Shown: positions 1 to 7,199 of the stretch, piece after piece | Layout of the letters: every line of letters starts with the position of its first letter | How positions within the stretch are numbered: position 1 is the first letter of the stretch | NCBI GenBank assembly: GCA_017468395.1 | Contig: JAFUIR010000003.1 | Coordinates: 1-48,382 of the forward strand | Source of the DNA: Lachnospiraceae bacterium | Lineage (GTDB): Bacteria; Bacillota; Clostridia; Lachnospirales; Lachnospiraceae | DNA length: 48,382 nucleotides | Direction: 5' to 3' | Made by a program: the position numbers and the translations under genes | Notes under the pieces: model-generated | Told to the model about the DNA's origin: nothing | The model's database searches: none | Seen by the model: the letters and a program-made list of their open reading frames with translations, nothing else

Positions 1-279
1 TTGAAAGACTGGGAACAGGAAAGAAGAAACCCTCCGGCATACGTTATAAATATGATGAGAACTATTTTACAATATAAGGGGATGCTTATCAGCCAAAGTT
101 ATGTGGAAGCATGTGAAGCGAGAAGAAAGAGCGTAGAAAATGCTATGGCTATTATGTTAAGTGCTACAAATGGTCCGGATGAATTGTTTATGGAGGTTTT
201 GGACTCCTATATCTTTGGAAAAATAACGTTGGAAGAGATGGAAGTCAGAATTGACAGATTTGAGTATTTGGGAGCGTAA
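1..279 (+). CDS. Small hypothetical protein, candidate partner (antitoxin) of the Fic protein
   Basis: A 92-residue reading frame opens with TTG at the first base of the window, so the true start may lie upstream and the gene may be cut. It ends three bases before the Fic start, which implies translational coupling. The C-terminal half (residues about 42-92) is helical in character and ends in a segment of the kind Y-I-x-G-K-I-T-x-E-E-x-E, common in short proteins encoded directly upstream of Fic genes (VbhA-like antitoxins). The canonical inhibitory motif (S/T)-x-x-x-E-(G/N) is not clearly visible, so the antitoxin role is inferred mainly from gene order. Base composition is AT-rich like the following cargo genes. 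Confidence 0.55.
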   Translation: MKDWEQERRNPPAYVINMMRTILQYKGMLISQSYVEACEARRKSVENAMAIMLSATNGPDELFMEVLDSYIFGKITLEEMEVRIDRFEYLGA

Positions 280-282
280 TAT

Positions 283-999
283 ATGAGTGGTGGAAAAAAT
301 TGTTATCCGGAAAGCGATGTTCTTATCAATAAATATAATATTCGCGATAAGGAACTTTTGGAGAAATTTGAAATACAGAAAGTGTTTGCAAAATTGCTAG
401 GCTTGGATGTAAATCCTACAAGGATTGCTTATACTTATGATGTAGAGCACATGATAAATATTCATAAGTATTTGTTCGGGGATATTTATGAATGGGCAGG
501 AACATTTCGAAAAGAGAATCTATATAAGAGCGAGCGTGTTTTGTCCGGTGGCTCCGCAGAATATGCAGATTACCATGAGATTGAGACGCGATTAGAAAGG
601 TTGCTGCAAGAACACGCAAACATTGATTGGAGAAAGACTGCGAAGTGGGGAGAGGTGGTTTCTGATTTCTTGTTGGCATTATGGAGCATTCATCCTTTCA
701 GAGAAGGAAACACCAGAACCTGTATCACATTTCTGTGGCATTATTTAAAGGGAAAAGGTGTAGATTTCCAAGTGGCGTTGCTACGTAATAATCCAATGTA
801 TGTGAGGGATTCATTGGTTATGGCAAATTATGACCAAAAAGAATACTTGAAAAGGATTATATTGGATGCATTGCAAGGTGAGGCACCTGAGTCTGAGTAT
901 TCAATGAACGAAGAACAATCTGGAGAGCAGTATAAAATTGCTAAAGCAGATTATGAAGCGTTTAGAGAGAAGTATTCGATAAAGAAGGATAAAAAGTGA
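283..999 (+). CDS. Fic/DOC family protein (probable AMP transferase)
   Basis: The 238-residue protein carries a Fic core motif, H-P-F-R-E-G-N-T-R-T at residues 137-146. H137 is the expected catalytic base and the E-G-N-x-R part is the expected nucleotide/Mg site. The usual G after N is replaced by T, a substitution seen in other Fic proteins. The upstream segment with G-D-I-Y-E-W-A-G-T-F-R (about residues 66-76) is also typical. Fic enzymes transfer AMP or other nucleotides onto target proteins, and many act as toxins restrained by a small partner. The start three bases after the preceding stop fits a coupled antitoxin-toxin pair. The target cannot be told from sequence. Confidence 0.9.
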   Translation: MSGGKNCYPESDVLINKYNIRDKELLEKFEIQKVFAKLLGLDVNPTRIAYTYDVEHMINIHKYLFGDIYEWAGTFRKENLYKSERVLSGGSAEYADYHEIETRLERLLQEHANIDWRKTAKWGEVVSDFLLALWSIHPFREGNTRTCITFLWHYLKGKGVDFQVALLRNNPMYVRDSLVMANYDQKEYLKRIILDALQGEAPESEYSMNEEQSGEQYKIAKADYEAFREKYSIKKDKK

Positions 1000-1023
1000 T
1001 TTATAACAGAAAATTTTGTAAGA

Positions 1024-1035
1024 ATATGCTATAAT
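1024..1035 (+). promoter_or_regulatory. Probable promoter with extended -10
   Basis: The sequence TGCTATAAT (TATAAT at 1030-1035 preceded by TG-n) is an extended -10 element about 50 bases before the start of the two-TM protein gene. No good -35 hexamer is seen at 17 bases upstream, which is tolerated for extended -10 promoters. Confidence 0.45.
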
Positions 1036-1085
1036 TCTTTTTATGAGAAATATTTCTATAAATTCAAAAGATGGGAGAACTGAAA

Positions 1086-1991
1086 ATGAATAATCTAGGA
1101 GATAAGAGTAACTTCTTTAAAAATCCAATTGGAGTAATAGGTATTTTTTTAGTATTGGTAGAAGCAATTGCCAGTTTTGTTATAGTTCAAAGTACGTTAG
1201 AGAAGAGTCAGAATACAATATTGGTATGGTTTATAGTATTGTTTCCATGCCTTGTGTTGGGCGTATTTTATCTTCTCGTTACCAAACATCATGAAAAGTT
1301 ATATTCCCCGTCAGATTATAGAGATGAACAGAACTTTATGAAGTCTTATAATAACACAACAAGAAAAGAGGAGATAAAAAAAGTTACAAATGAGCAGAAC
1401 ATAGAATGTGAAATAGATCAAATGGACAAAGTTGGGTTAATGAATGATGCTTTGGTTAAGATTATGGAATTGCAGAAAAAGATTGTTCCTTCAATTCAAA
1501 ATTCAACATTGACAGAAGATGAAAAAGAAGAATATGTATCATCTATTGATGATTACTTATTTGAGATGGAAGAAGAGGGAGAACCACTAAAAGTGGATAT
1601 TAGTCCAATGTATAAAGCCAATTATTTGGTTGAAGAATTAGAAAGTAAAGGTTTTTGGGCAGAAATATATCACAGCCCGTTCGGAACAAAAAAACTAGTT
1701 TCCAATGCTGAACATAAAGCTATATGGTTAGGAAGTGAAGTCCCAGTGGATATGGCAATAGAGGTGATAAAACTTTCGAAAGAGTTTTATCCGCACTTAA
1801 ATTATATCGAATTATCTGATGGTTCGCATGATGAGCCAGAATATGTATTGTATCAGATATATATCGGTGGAGCAACGAGGACAGCAAAACGTAGAAAATT
1901 AAAAGCGCTTGAGAATGAAGACTTTGAAGAATTATATAGACTTGAAGACAAACAATCATTACATGCTTTTGTAAAAAGTTTTCAAGCATAG
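1086..1991 (+). CDS. Two-transmembrane protein with an uncharacterised C-terminal domain, possible conflict-system protein
   Basis: I chose the ATG at 1086 because GGGAG lies 8 bases before it. An in-frame ATG at 1071 has no ribosome binding site. The 301-residue protein has two hydrophobic helices near residues 15-35 and 46-66. They sit in a segment with N-P-x-G-V-I-x-I-F, L-V-W-F-I-V-L-F-P and H-H-x-K-L-Y-x-P-x-D-Y-R-D-E. From memory, this two-helix module recurs at the N-terminus of varied prokaryotic proteins thought to act in defence, with the C-terminal part in the cytosol. The middle is acidic and helical. The last 120 residues form a distinct alpha/beta-looking domain with Y-I-G-G-A-T and E-D-F-E-E-L-Y. 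I do not know its function. It sits between Fic and GNAT genes in AT-rich accessory DNA. Confidence 0.7.
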   Translation: MNNLGDKSNFFKNPIGVIGIFLVLVEAIASFVIVQSTLEKSQNTILVWFIVLFPCLVLGVFYLLVTKHHEKLYSPSDYRDEQNFMKSYNNTTRKEEIKKVTNEQNIECEIDQMDKVGLMNDALVKIMELQKKIVPSIQNSTLTEDEKEEYVSSIDDYLFEMEEEGEPLKVDISPMYKANYLVEELESKGFWAEIYHSPFGTKKLVSNAEHKAIWLGSEVPVDMAIEVIKLSKEFYPHLNYIELSDGSHDEPEYVLYQIYIGGATRTAKRRKLKALENEDFEELYRLEDKQSLHAFVKSFQA

Positions 1992-2004
1992 AGAGGATAA
2001 TTGC

Positions 2005-2535
2005 ATGAAAACGCCAATATTACATACAGAACGTCTTGATTTAAGACCCTTTACAGTTGAGGATGCTCAGGATGTATTTGAGTGCTGGGAGAGTGACCCG
2101 GATGTGGCAAAATATATGTTTTGGTGTAGCCATAATGATATTGAGAAAACTAAAAACTGGGTGAGAAAAGAGCAGGATAAAGTTAATGATTCGAATTGGT
2201 ATCGATTTGCGATTGTTCTTAGAGAAAGTGGTTCATTGATTGGAACCGGACTAATCTATTTTGAAGACGAAGTGGATTGTTGGGAAATTGCATATAACCT
2301 AGGAAAAGCATATTGGGGAAATGGCTATGTTACAGAGGCTATGAGAGAAATAATTGCTTTTGCACATGATGAGCTTGAAATAAACGAAATAGTAGGACGA
2401 TATGCAAAAGAGAATCCTAGTTCTGGAAACGTATTAAAGAAATTGGGATTTCAGTATGAAAAGGATATTCCATATGAATGCAATAGAGGAAGTGTCCTTA
2501 GAGAAGGAATTCAATGTAGATTGTATTTGGACTGA
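2005..2535 (+). CDS. GNAT family N-acetyltransferase (RimJ/RimL-like)
   Basis: The 176-residue protein begins with T-E-R-L-x-L-R-P-F, the usual opening of RimJ/RimL-type GNAT enzymes, and contains W-G-N-G-Y-V-T-E-A, the acetyl-CoA pyrophosphate-binding loop (about residues 108-116). The later segment N-P-S-S-G-N-V-L-K-K-L-G-F is the expected helix alpha4/beta5 region. Family members acetylate an amine, for example a protein N-terminus or small molecule, using acetyl-CoA. The substrate is not predictable. The gene follows the two-TM protein by 13 bases and may share its transcript. Confidence 0.9.
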   Translation: MKTPILHTERLDLRPFTVEDAQDVFECWESDPDVAKYMFWCSHNDIEKTKNWVRKEQDKVNDSNWYRFAIVLRESGSLIGTGLIYFEDEVDCWEIAYNLGKAYWGNGYVTEAMREIIAFAHDELEINEIVGRYAKENPSSGNVLKKLGFQYEKDIPYECNRGSVLREGIQCRLYLD

Positions 2536-2540
2536 TAAAA

Positions 2541-2630
2541 ATGAGAGACTGTATTTTGAACAAAGATGAGTGGAATGAAATTTACAGGAAACTGGATAAC
2601 CGGACGAATAGAGTGTGTGAGGTGGTATAA
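2541..2630 (+). CDS. Very short ORF (29 aa), possible remnant
   Basis: An ATG at 2541 opens a 29-codon frame whose stop codon shares one base with the next gene's ATG (TAATG). There is no strong ribosome binding site. The tail of the frame contains the probable ribosome binding site of the downstream gene (GAGGTGG). It may be a leader peptide coupling translation or a remnant of a larger gene. I do not recognise its sequence. Confidence 0.25.
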   Translation: MRDCILNKDEWNEIYRKLDNRTNRVCEVV

Positions 2631-3424
2631 TGGAACGGAAATGTCATGCGAAAATAGCGACATATAACATTTGGAATAATGAGGAACAAGATAAGAGAGA
2701 AAAACATATCTTGAGAGAACTACATATAGCAGAAGCTGATATAGTAGGGTTGCAAGAAGTAACAGATGATTTTTATGAGAATGTATTAGCTAAAGATGAG
2801 ATATATCCGTATAGTTGTTTTTATGCATATGCGGGAGAGAATGAAGGATTAGCAATTCTTAGCAAGTTTCCATTATGTGAAGAATATTTTATGAATAAAA
2901 ATGAAGAAGACGCTTATAGTAATGCGCTAAACGCAATAATAAACATAAATGGCATAAGAATATCGATAACGAATGTACATTTGCCATGGGATTCTGTAAA
3001 AAAACAAGAAGAACAAATTGTTGCAATAGATAGATTTATTCATGCTCAGCAGAATGTAGATTTTTATGTTTTGTTAGGAGACTTTAATGGGAATATGAAT
3101 TCAAGCGTGAATCGTTATTTGCTAGGAGACCAAACTATTAATGGCTATGAGTCTAATTTATACTGGAATGATTTGCAAAGTGGTTATTGTGTAAGAAAGG
3201 GAACTTCATTGACACCAACGCTTGATTTTATTAATAATCCTCGTTGGGCTGGAAAGGAAACGATTACAGTTCCTATGGTTACAGATCGTATTTATGTCAT
3301 GGAAAGTTGGGATGATATAGATATGAATGGGTTGGTTGTTTTTGGGACAGAGGTGTATCCAGATATAGAAATGACTGCGAGCGATCATTATGGAATTGTT
3401 GCTGAGTTAGAATTCAGTAAGTGA
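2630..3424 (+). CDS. Endonuclease/exonuclease/phosphatase (EEP) family protein
   Basis: The 264-residue protein shows the ordered EEP-fold motifs: A-T-Y-N-I-W-N near residue 9 (metal-side Asn), G-L-Q-E-V near residue 41 (metal-binding Glu), N-V-H-L-P-W (catalytic His), G-D-F-N-G (Asp/Asn pair) and S-D-H-Y-G-I-V near the C-terminus (catalytic Asp-His). All catalytic positions look intact. The family includes DNases, phosphodiesterases and sphingomyelinases. With no signal peptide the protein is probably cytoplasmic. It is the last gene of the AT-rich cargo block, starting on the stop codon of the short ORF before it. Confidence 0.88.
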   Translation: MERKCHAKIATYNIWNNEEQDKREKHILRELHIAEADIVGLQEVTDDFYENVLAKDEIYPYSCFYAYAGENEGLAILSKFPLCEEYFMNKNEEDAYSNALNAIININGIRISITNVHLPWDSVKKQEEQIVAIDRFIHAQQNVDFYVLLGDFNGNMNSSVNRYLLGDQTINGYESNLYWNDLQSGYCVRKGTSLTPTLDFINNPRWAGKETITVPMVTDRIYVMESWDDIDMNGLVVFGTEVYPDIEMTASDHYGIVAELEFSK

Positions 3425-3518
3425 TTTTAAATAGAAATATGTGTTATAAAGAAAACCTTGGAGATATGGTTTTTTGTGGAGATAACAATTAAGATTTCAT
3501 ATGTTTACAGCAGGGGCT

Positions 3519-3607
3519 GATGTGCTAGGCTGTTACAAGCGCGATAGGCTCTGGTTTCTATTGAATGGTGGAAATCAGAGCTTTTCTTATTTGCCTATCA
3601 GCACATC
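3519..3607 (+). repeat. Composite long-range hairpin
   Basis: GATGTGC plus TAGGC (3519-3530) pairs with GCCTA plus GCACATC (3593-3607), with a three-base bulge. Inside it, GCTCTGGTTTC (3548-3558) pairs with GAAATCAGAGC (3571-3581) through one wobble. The two nested stems point to a folded RNA or single-stranded DNA structure. Confidence 0.55.
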
Positions 3608-3644
3608 GGCGGGTTCATGCTGTCAACATATGAGCAAAGAAGTC

Positions 3645-3669
3645 ACTTTTGGTCACGATGACCAAAAGT
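3645..3669 (+). repeat. Perfect palindrome, 11-bp arms, 3-base loop
   Basis: ACTTTTGGTCA, loop CGA, TGACCAAAAGT. It is related to the next palindrome, differing by paired changes in both arms. Confidence 0.7.
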
Positions 3670-3686
3670 TGAAGTTGAGTTTATAT

Positions 3687-3722
3687 GACACTTCTGGTCA
3701 TCGTGACCAGAAGTGTCTTTTT
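3687..3722 (+). terminator. Perfect 14-bp hairpin followed by a T-rich run
   Basis: GACACTTCTGGTCA, loop TCG, TGACCAGAAGTGTC, followed by TTTTTCTTTC. The shape is that of a rho-independent terminator on the plus strand. The core matches the 3645-3669 palindrome with a compensating T/A to C/G change and an inverted loop. Confidence 0.5.
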
Positions 3723-3729
3723 CTTTCTC

Positions 3730-3817
3730 CTGACCAATATTCGGGTTTTAGGGGATACCCTAAAGTGAACAGCCTGGCTGGTCAGTGGTACTGTCGCGTA
3801 AAGTTTATGCAACTTTA
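3730..3817 (+). repeat. Cluster of three inverted repeats
   Basis: CTGACCA (3730-3736) pairs with TGGTCAG (3779-3785). Inside it, TTTAGGG (3747-3753) pairs with CCCTAAA (3758-3764). Next, TAAAGTT (3799-3805) pairs with AACTTTA (3811-3817). These continue the hairpin series of this region. Confidence 0.5.
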
Positions 3818-4072
3818 GGCGTATCCTGCTTGTTTCGCAGTCCAATTACGTTGGACAAAGTCTCTAGTTCGAGAATGTAGACGGAATGGCTGGAAACCTT
3901 GATTTTACGGGGGTTCTCTGGTTGGAGACATTGCCGGTGTAAAGTGACGCTGGATTCCGGTCGGAGACGCTGCCCAAGGCAGTCTCACTTTTTGAGACTC
4001 TTTTTCCAGAGGCTCTGGAATCGCAGAAAGTGTCACTTGCAGCAAGAGAATACATGCGAATATGTTTTAATC

Positions 4073-4104
4073 AAAAGTCATCAACAGAGATGTTGGTGAC
4101 TTTT
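4073..4104 (+). terminator. Strong hairpin, possible terminator
   Basis: AAAAGTCA-T-CAACA, loop GAGA, TGTTG-G-TGACTTTT forms a 14-bp stem with one T-G wobble. The flank is T-rich but without a clean U-run, so termination is uncertain. It separates the hairpin cluster from the direct repeats and the integration operon. Confidence 0.4.
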
Positions 4105-4147
4105 GCATTTCACTCTAAATTTTTTTGCCAGATTTTTTCCGTCAGCA

Positions 4148-4313
4148 TTTTTTGACTCCAAGTAATAAGTGATAGGAGAAAAAGTTGAAGAAAATTTCAT
4201 GGAATTTTTGCAATCAGCAATTTTTGACTCCAAGTAATAAGTGACGGAGAAAAAAGTTGAAGAAAATTAATTGAATTTTTGTAATTAGCTTTTTTTGACC
4301 CTAAGTACTAATC
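4148..4313 (+). repeat. Three imperfect 71-72-bp tandem direct repeats upstream of the integration operon
   Basis: The core TTTTTGACTCCAAGTAATA occurs with GACTCC starting at 4154 and 4226. A diverged copy, TTTTTTGACCCTAAGTACTA, has GACC starting at 4297. The spacings are 72 and 71 bp. Each of the first two cores is followed by GTGA, GGAGAAAAA and GTTGAAGAAAAT. The copies end just before the ribosome binding site of the 4330 gene, so they are plausible binding sites for an excisionase, integrase or autoregulator. Confidence 0.65.
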
Positions 4314-4329
4314 AGAAGGAGGAAAAGAA

Positions 4330-4869
4330 ATGCAGAGGAAGTGGTTAGAACATTTTTGCAAGTACAGACATATTTGTGAGTTCCTTGGCAATGAGGGCAA
4401 GGAGAAAGAGGAAATCAAAGAGTATTTGATGCAGGAGTTGGGATTGCCAGAGGCGACAGCCCGGTATCAGATGCAGAGAGCGTTAGAGGCTGAGGATGGA
4501 ATTGTTAAGAGTTTTCATTGGAAGTTCTATTTGGATGAAGAGAAGTTCAAAGCGGTTATAGAGGATTTGCGTTCCATCTATCCTATCAGGCTAAAGCCTT
4601 ATCCATATCCGCCCAAGGAGGAAACAGAGGCAAGGGATGGATTGATGGAGATGAAACGGAAATATGCAGCCCTTGAGCTGAAGTATGAGTTGCTCCGTTA
4701 TCATTATTTAGAAACACAGGCATGGTATTACGATGCGAAGTCGGACTTGGCGGAGGCACAAGGTAATGGAACAGAATCGTGTAGGTATTTCGACAAGATG
4801 GATGAACTGTTGGGACAGGCAATTGAGTTAAAACAGCAACTAGAGGAAAGAGGGGTGAAGGTAGACTGA
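4330..4869 (+). CDS. Hypothetical protein of an integrative element, coiled-coil C-terminal half
   Basis: The 179-residue protein is preceded by AGAAGGAGG about 10 bases before the ATG. Residues about 1-60 are helical, with a segment that could be a winged-helix/HTH (G-L-P-E-A-T-A-R-Y-Q-M). Residues 100-179 are rich in E, K, L and Q with a heptad-like pattern, suggesting a coiled coil. It is the first gene of a tight group with the excisionase-like and integrase genes, so a role in element maintenance or regulation is likely. I do not recognise a named family. Confidence 0.7.
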   Translation: MQRKWLEHFCKYRHICEFLGNEGKEKEEIKEYLMQELGLPEATARYQMQRALEAEDGIVKSFHWKFYLDEEKFKAVIEDLRSIYPIRLKPYPYPPKEETEARDGLMEMKRKYAALELKYELLRYHYLETQAWYYDAKSDLAEAQGNGTESCRYFDKMDELLGQAIELKQQLEERGVKVD

Positions 4870-4870
4870 T

Positions 4871-5056
4871 ATGGATAAGAAAGATAACAAAGCATTACTT
4901 AATGTAAAAGAGATGTGTGAGTATTTGGGTATCGGTCAGACCAAGGCAAGAGAACTCCTTGCTGATCCGAAAAACAATTTTACCGTCCGTATTGGCAACA
5001 GACTATATGCACACAAAGGAAGGTTGGATACATGGTTGCTAAATCAAATTTTGTAA
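4871..5056 (+). CDS. Excisionase-like small HTH protein
   Basis: The 61-residue protein starts one base after the preceding stop. It has the pattern L-N-V-K-E-M-C-E-Y-L-G-I-G-Q-T-K-A-R-E-L-L, a MerR/Xis-type winged helix that recognises DNA. This is followed by V-R-I-G-N-R-L-Y-A and L-D-T-W-L, the usual wing and closing helix of Tn916-family excisionases. Such proteins bend DNA at the element ends and bias the integrase toward excision. The gene lies just upstream of the integrase, the standard order. Confidence 0.85.
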   Translation: MDKKDNKALLNVKEMCEYLGIGQTKARELLADPKNNFTVRIGNRLYAHKGRLDTWLLNQIL

Positions 5057-5197
5057 GTGGAAAATGTTGCGTTTATGTATTTGCGATATATACCAAACGA
5101 CATGCTGAAATGGTTGAAAAATTCAAGGTTTTATGGTAGTATAGATGGGATATTTGATGTTTCCTTATCTAAGCTACAGCCTAGAAAGGAGGCACAA

Positions 5198-6337
5198 ATG
5201 GGGAAATCCCTTAATGGTAAAGAATTAGGAAAAGGAATTTCACAGAGGAAGGATGGTCTGTATCAGGCACGTTTCGTAAATCGTTTCGGTAAAAGAGAGA
5301 CGATTTATGCGAAGACGCTGAATGAGATTCGACATCAATTAAGGACAGAGCAGTACGAAGACGAGAAGATGCTTAACGTCATAAGCAAGGAAATGACTCT
5401 GGATGAATGGTATGAGATTTGGATGAATACCTGTAAGAAGAATTGCAGAAGCTCTACAAAGGAGACATATGCAAGTCATTACAGAAGGATTCAAAAGGAG
5501 CTAGGTTGGATAAAACTGACTAACCTAAATCTCATCGTATTACAACAGGTGTTCAATGAACTTAGAAGTGACAATGAGCGGAAGAACTCTAAAAAGATTT
5601 TGGCGGATATGCTGGAGAAAGCCATTGATGCAGAATTGCTAATCAAGAATGTGGCAAAGCAAATCAATACAAAGGTCAGCCAAGAGGAGCAAAAGGAACG
5701 TCGTGTACTTACTGTCAAAGAAACGGAGGTTTTTCTAAAGCAGGCAGAATCGAGTATTTATTACAATCTGTTTATAGTGGCTTTGGAAACAGGACTTCGT
5801 ATCGGAGAATTGATGGCATTAACTTGGTCAGATATAGATATGAAAAAGAAAGTGTTGTATGTGCGGCATACATTGTGCTATTTTCGTAAGGATGGAAAAT
5901 ACACCTTTGAAATGCACGACACTAAGACGAGGAACGGCAGAAGAACGATTCCGCTCACGCAGAAAGCCTATGAAGCCCTGCGAAGACAGAAGATTCAGAA
6001 GTTGGAAATCGAGTTAAAAGGCAAAAAGGCTTCCGAAGAATACGAGAATCTGGTGTTTGTTACAAAGAATAACAGACCGACACAGCAGTTTATCGTACAA
6101 GAAGGAATCGAAGCCTGTGTCCGCAACATACAAAAGGAACATCCGGAATTTGAGAAGTTCTCACCACATTGTTTTCGCCATACCTTTGCCACAAGAGCAA
6201 TCGAAAACGGAATGCAGCCAAAGACCTTGCAAAAGATATTAGGGCATGGTTCATTGCAGATGACCATGGATTTGTATTGTCATGTGACAGATGATACATT
6301 GTTTGAGGCGATGAGGTTGATGGAAAAGGCAATGTGA
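5198..6337 (+). CDS. Tyrosine recombinase / integrase (Tn916-type)
   Basis: I place the start at the ATG at 5198, which has AGGAGG 6 bases upstream. The frame is open 47 codons further back but has no ribosome binding site there. The 379-residue protein has an N-terminal arm-DNA-binding domain (residues about 15-65), a SAM-like core-binding domain, and a catalytic domain. The catalytic set is R201 (T-G-L-R-I-G-E), H324 and R327 (H-C-F-R-H-T-F), H350 (L-G-H-G) and nucleophile Y360 (D-L-Y-C-H), all present. It would integrate and excise the element whose right part fills the start of this window. The stop lies 150 bp before pyrE, so the attachment junction is probably in that gap. Confidence 0.95.
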   Translation: MGKSLNGKELGKGISQRKDGLYQARFVNRFGKRETIYAKTLNEIRHQLRTEQYEDEKMLNVISKEMTLDEWYEIWMNTCKKNCRSSTKETYASHYRRIQKELGWIKLTNLNLIVLQQVFNELRSDNERKNSKKILADMLEKAIDAELLIKNVAKQINTKVSQEEQKERRVLTVKETEVFLKQAESSIYYNLFIVALETGLRIGELMALTWSDIDMKKKVLYVRHTLCYFRKDGKYTFEMHDTKTRNGRRTIPLTQKAYEALRRQKIQKLEIELKGKKASEEYENLVFVTKNNRPTQQFIVQEGIEACVRNIQKEHPEFEKFSPHCFRHTFATRAIENGMQPKTLQKILGHGSLQMTMDLYCHVTDDTLFEAMRLMEKAM

Positions 6338-6405
6338 TGGCAGTACGAGCATGCACCCAACAGACAATTCAAGCTTATCCGAGCATGGCTCGTAGCTAGC
6401 GTGGA

Positions 6406-6423
6406 TGGTGTAAAAATGGTGTA
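6406..6423 (+). repeat. Direct repeat TGGTGTA x2, possible integrase arm site near the element end
   Basis: TGGTGTA occurs at 6406-6412 and 6417-6423, exactly 11 bases (about one helical turn) apart. Short phased direct repeats downstream of an integrase gene are typical arm-type binding sites near an attachment site. The core crossover site itself cannot be identified without the other end or an empty site. A small palindrome, CGAGC-ATG-GCTCG, lies at 6380-6392. Confidence 0.4.
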
Positions 6424-6487
6424 GTAGCACATTTTTAAGAAAAGAGAAAACGGCGAAAAGCCCGTAAATACAGGAGGTTTTAACAAC

Positions 6488-7168
6488 ATGGAAGCTTACA
6501 AGCAGGAATTTATTGAGTTTATGGTGGACAGTCAGGTGCTGAAATTTGGCGATTTTACATTAAAGAGTGGTAGAAAATCCCCTTTCTTTATGAATGCGGG
6601 CGGCTATGTGACAGGAAGCCAGCTTATGAGACTGGGCGAATATTATGCAAAGGCTATTCATGACAAATACGGTGATGATTTCGATGTGTTGTTTGGACCT
6701 GCTTACAAAGGTATTCCCATCAGCGTTGTGACTGCTGTGGCATACAGCCAGTTGTACGGTAAGGAAATCCGCTATTGTTCCGACCGTAAAGAAGAAAAGG
6801 ACCACGGCGCAGATAAAGGCGGCTTCCTTGGAAGTAAGTTAAAAGACGGCGACAGAGTGGTTATGATTGAAGATGTTACTACTTCCGGAAAATCCATGGA
6901 AGAGACGGTTCCCAAGGTAAGAGGGGCTGCAGATGTAGAAATTATCGGTCTGATGGTTTCCTTAAACCGTATGGAAGTGGGTCTTGGCGGCGAGAAGAGC
7001 GCCCTGGATGAAATTAAGGAAAAATACGGATTTGATGCAAATGCCATTGTTACCATGGCAGAGGTCACAGAGTACCTCTATAACAAACCTTACAAAGGAA
7101 CGGTATACATCGATGATGAGATTAAGAGTGCCATCGATGCTTATTACGAACAGTATGGTGTAAAATAA
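6488..7168 (+). CDS. pyrE: Orotate phosphoribosyltransferase
   Basis: The 226-residue enzyme converts orotate and PRPP to orotidine 5'-monophosphate in UMP synthesis. It shows F-T-L-K-S-G-R-K-S-P-F-F near residue 22 (orotate-binding strand), G-P-A-Y-K-G-I-P near residue 77, and the PRPP-binding loop V-M-I-E-D-V-T-T-S-G-K-S near residue 128. AGGAGG sits about 8 bases before the ATG. No other pyrimidine gene is adjacent. The integrative element lies immediately upstream and may have separated pyrE from an earlier operon or promoter. Confidence 0.95.
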   Translation: MEAYKQEFIEFMVDSQVLKFGDFTLKSGRKSPFFMNAGGYVTGSQLMRLGEYYAKAIHDKYGDDFDVLFGPAYKGIPISVVTAVAYSQLYGKEIRYCSDRKEEKDHGADKGGFLGSKLKDGDRVVMIEDVTTSGKSMEETVPKVRGAADVEIIGLMVSLNRMEVGLGGEKSALDEIKEKYGFDANAIVTMAEVTEYLYNKPYKGTVYIDDEIKSAIDAYYEQYGVK

Positions 7169-7199
7169 GTAACCGTTATAGGTAAATGGAGGACAGAAA

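Larger units (their letters stand above)
3425..4329. other. 905-bp intergenic region rich in hairpins and repeats, no convincing gene
   Basis: No reading frame here has both a ribosome binding site and recognisable protein features. The stretch contains a series of inverted repeats (listed separately) at 3519-3607, 3645-3669, 3687-3717, 3730-3785, 3799-3817, 3982-3998, 4004-4020 and 4073-4104. Three imperfect 71-72-bp tandem repeats lead into the next gene. In integrative elements such a region can hold a transfer origin, a structured RNA, or binding sites for the excision/integration proteins. The sequence does not say which. Confidence 0.7.

Noticed and set aside
3501-3818. A 105-codon plus-strand frame in the hairpin region
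   Set aside because: It has no ribosome binding site and its sequence is dictated by the overlapping palindromes. The low-complexity amino-acid pattern shows no domain. Conservation, if found, would more likely reflect the DNA structure.
3864-4055. A 63-codon minus-strand frame
   Set aside because: It has no ribosome binding site, it runs through the GTCTCA and TTCCAGAG inverted repeats, and no recognisable protein pattern is present.
5057-5197. N-terminal extension of the integrase frame by 47 codons
   Set aside because: The upstream start lacks a ribosome binding site, while the ATG at 5198 has a perfect AGGAGG and gives the usual family length and arm-binding domain start.
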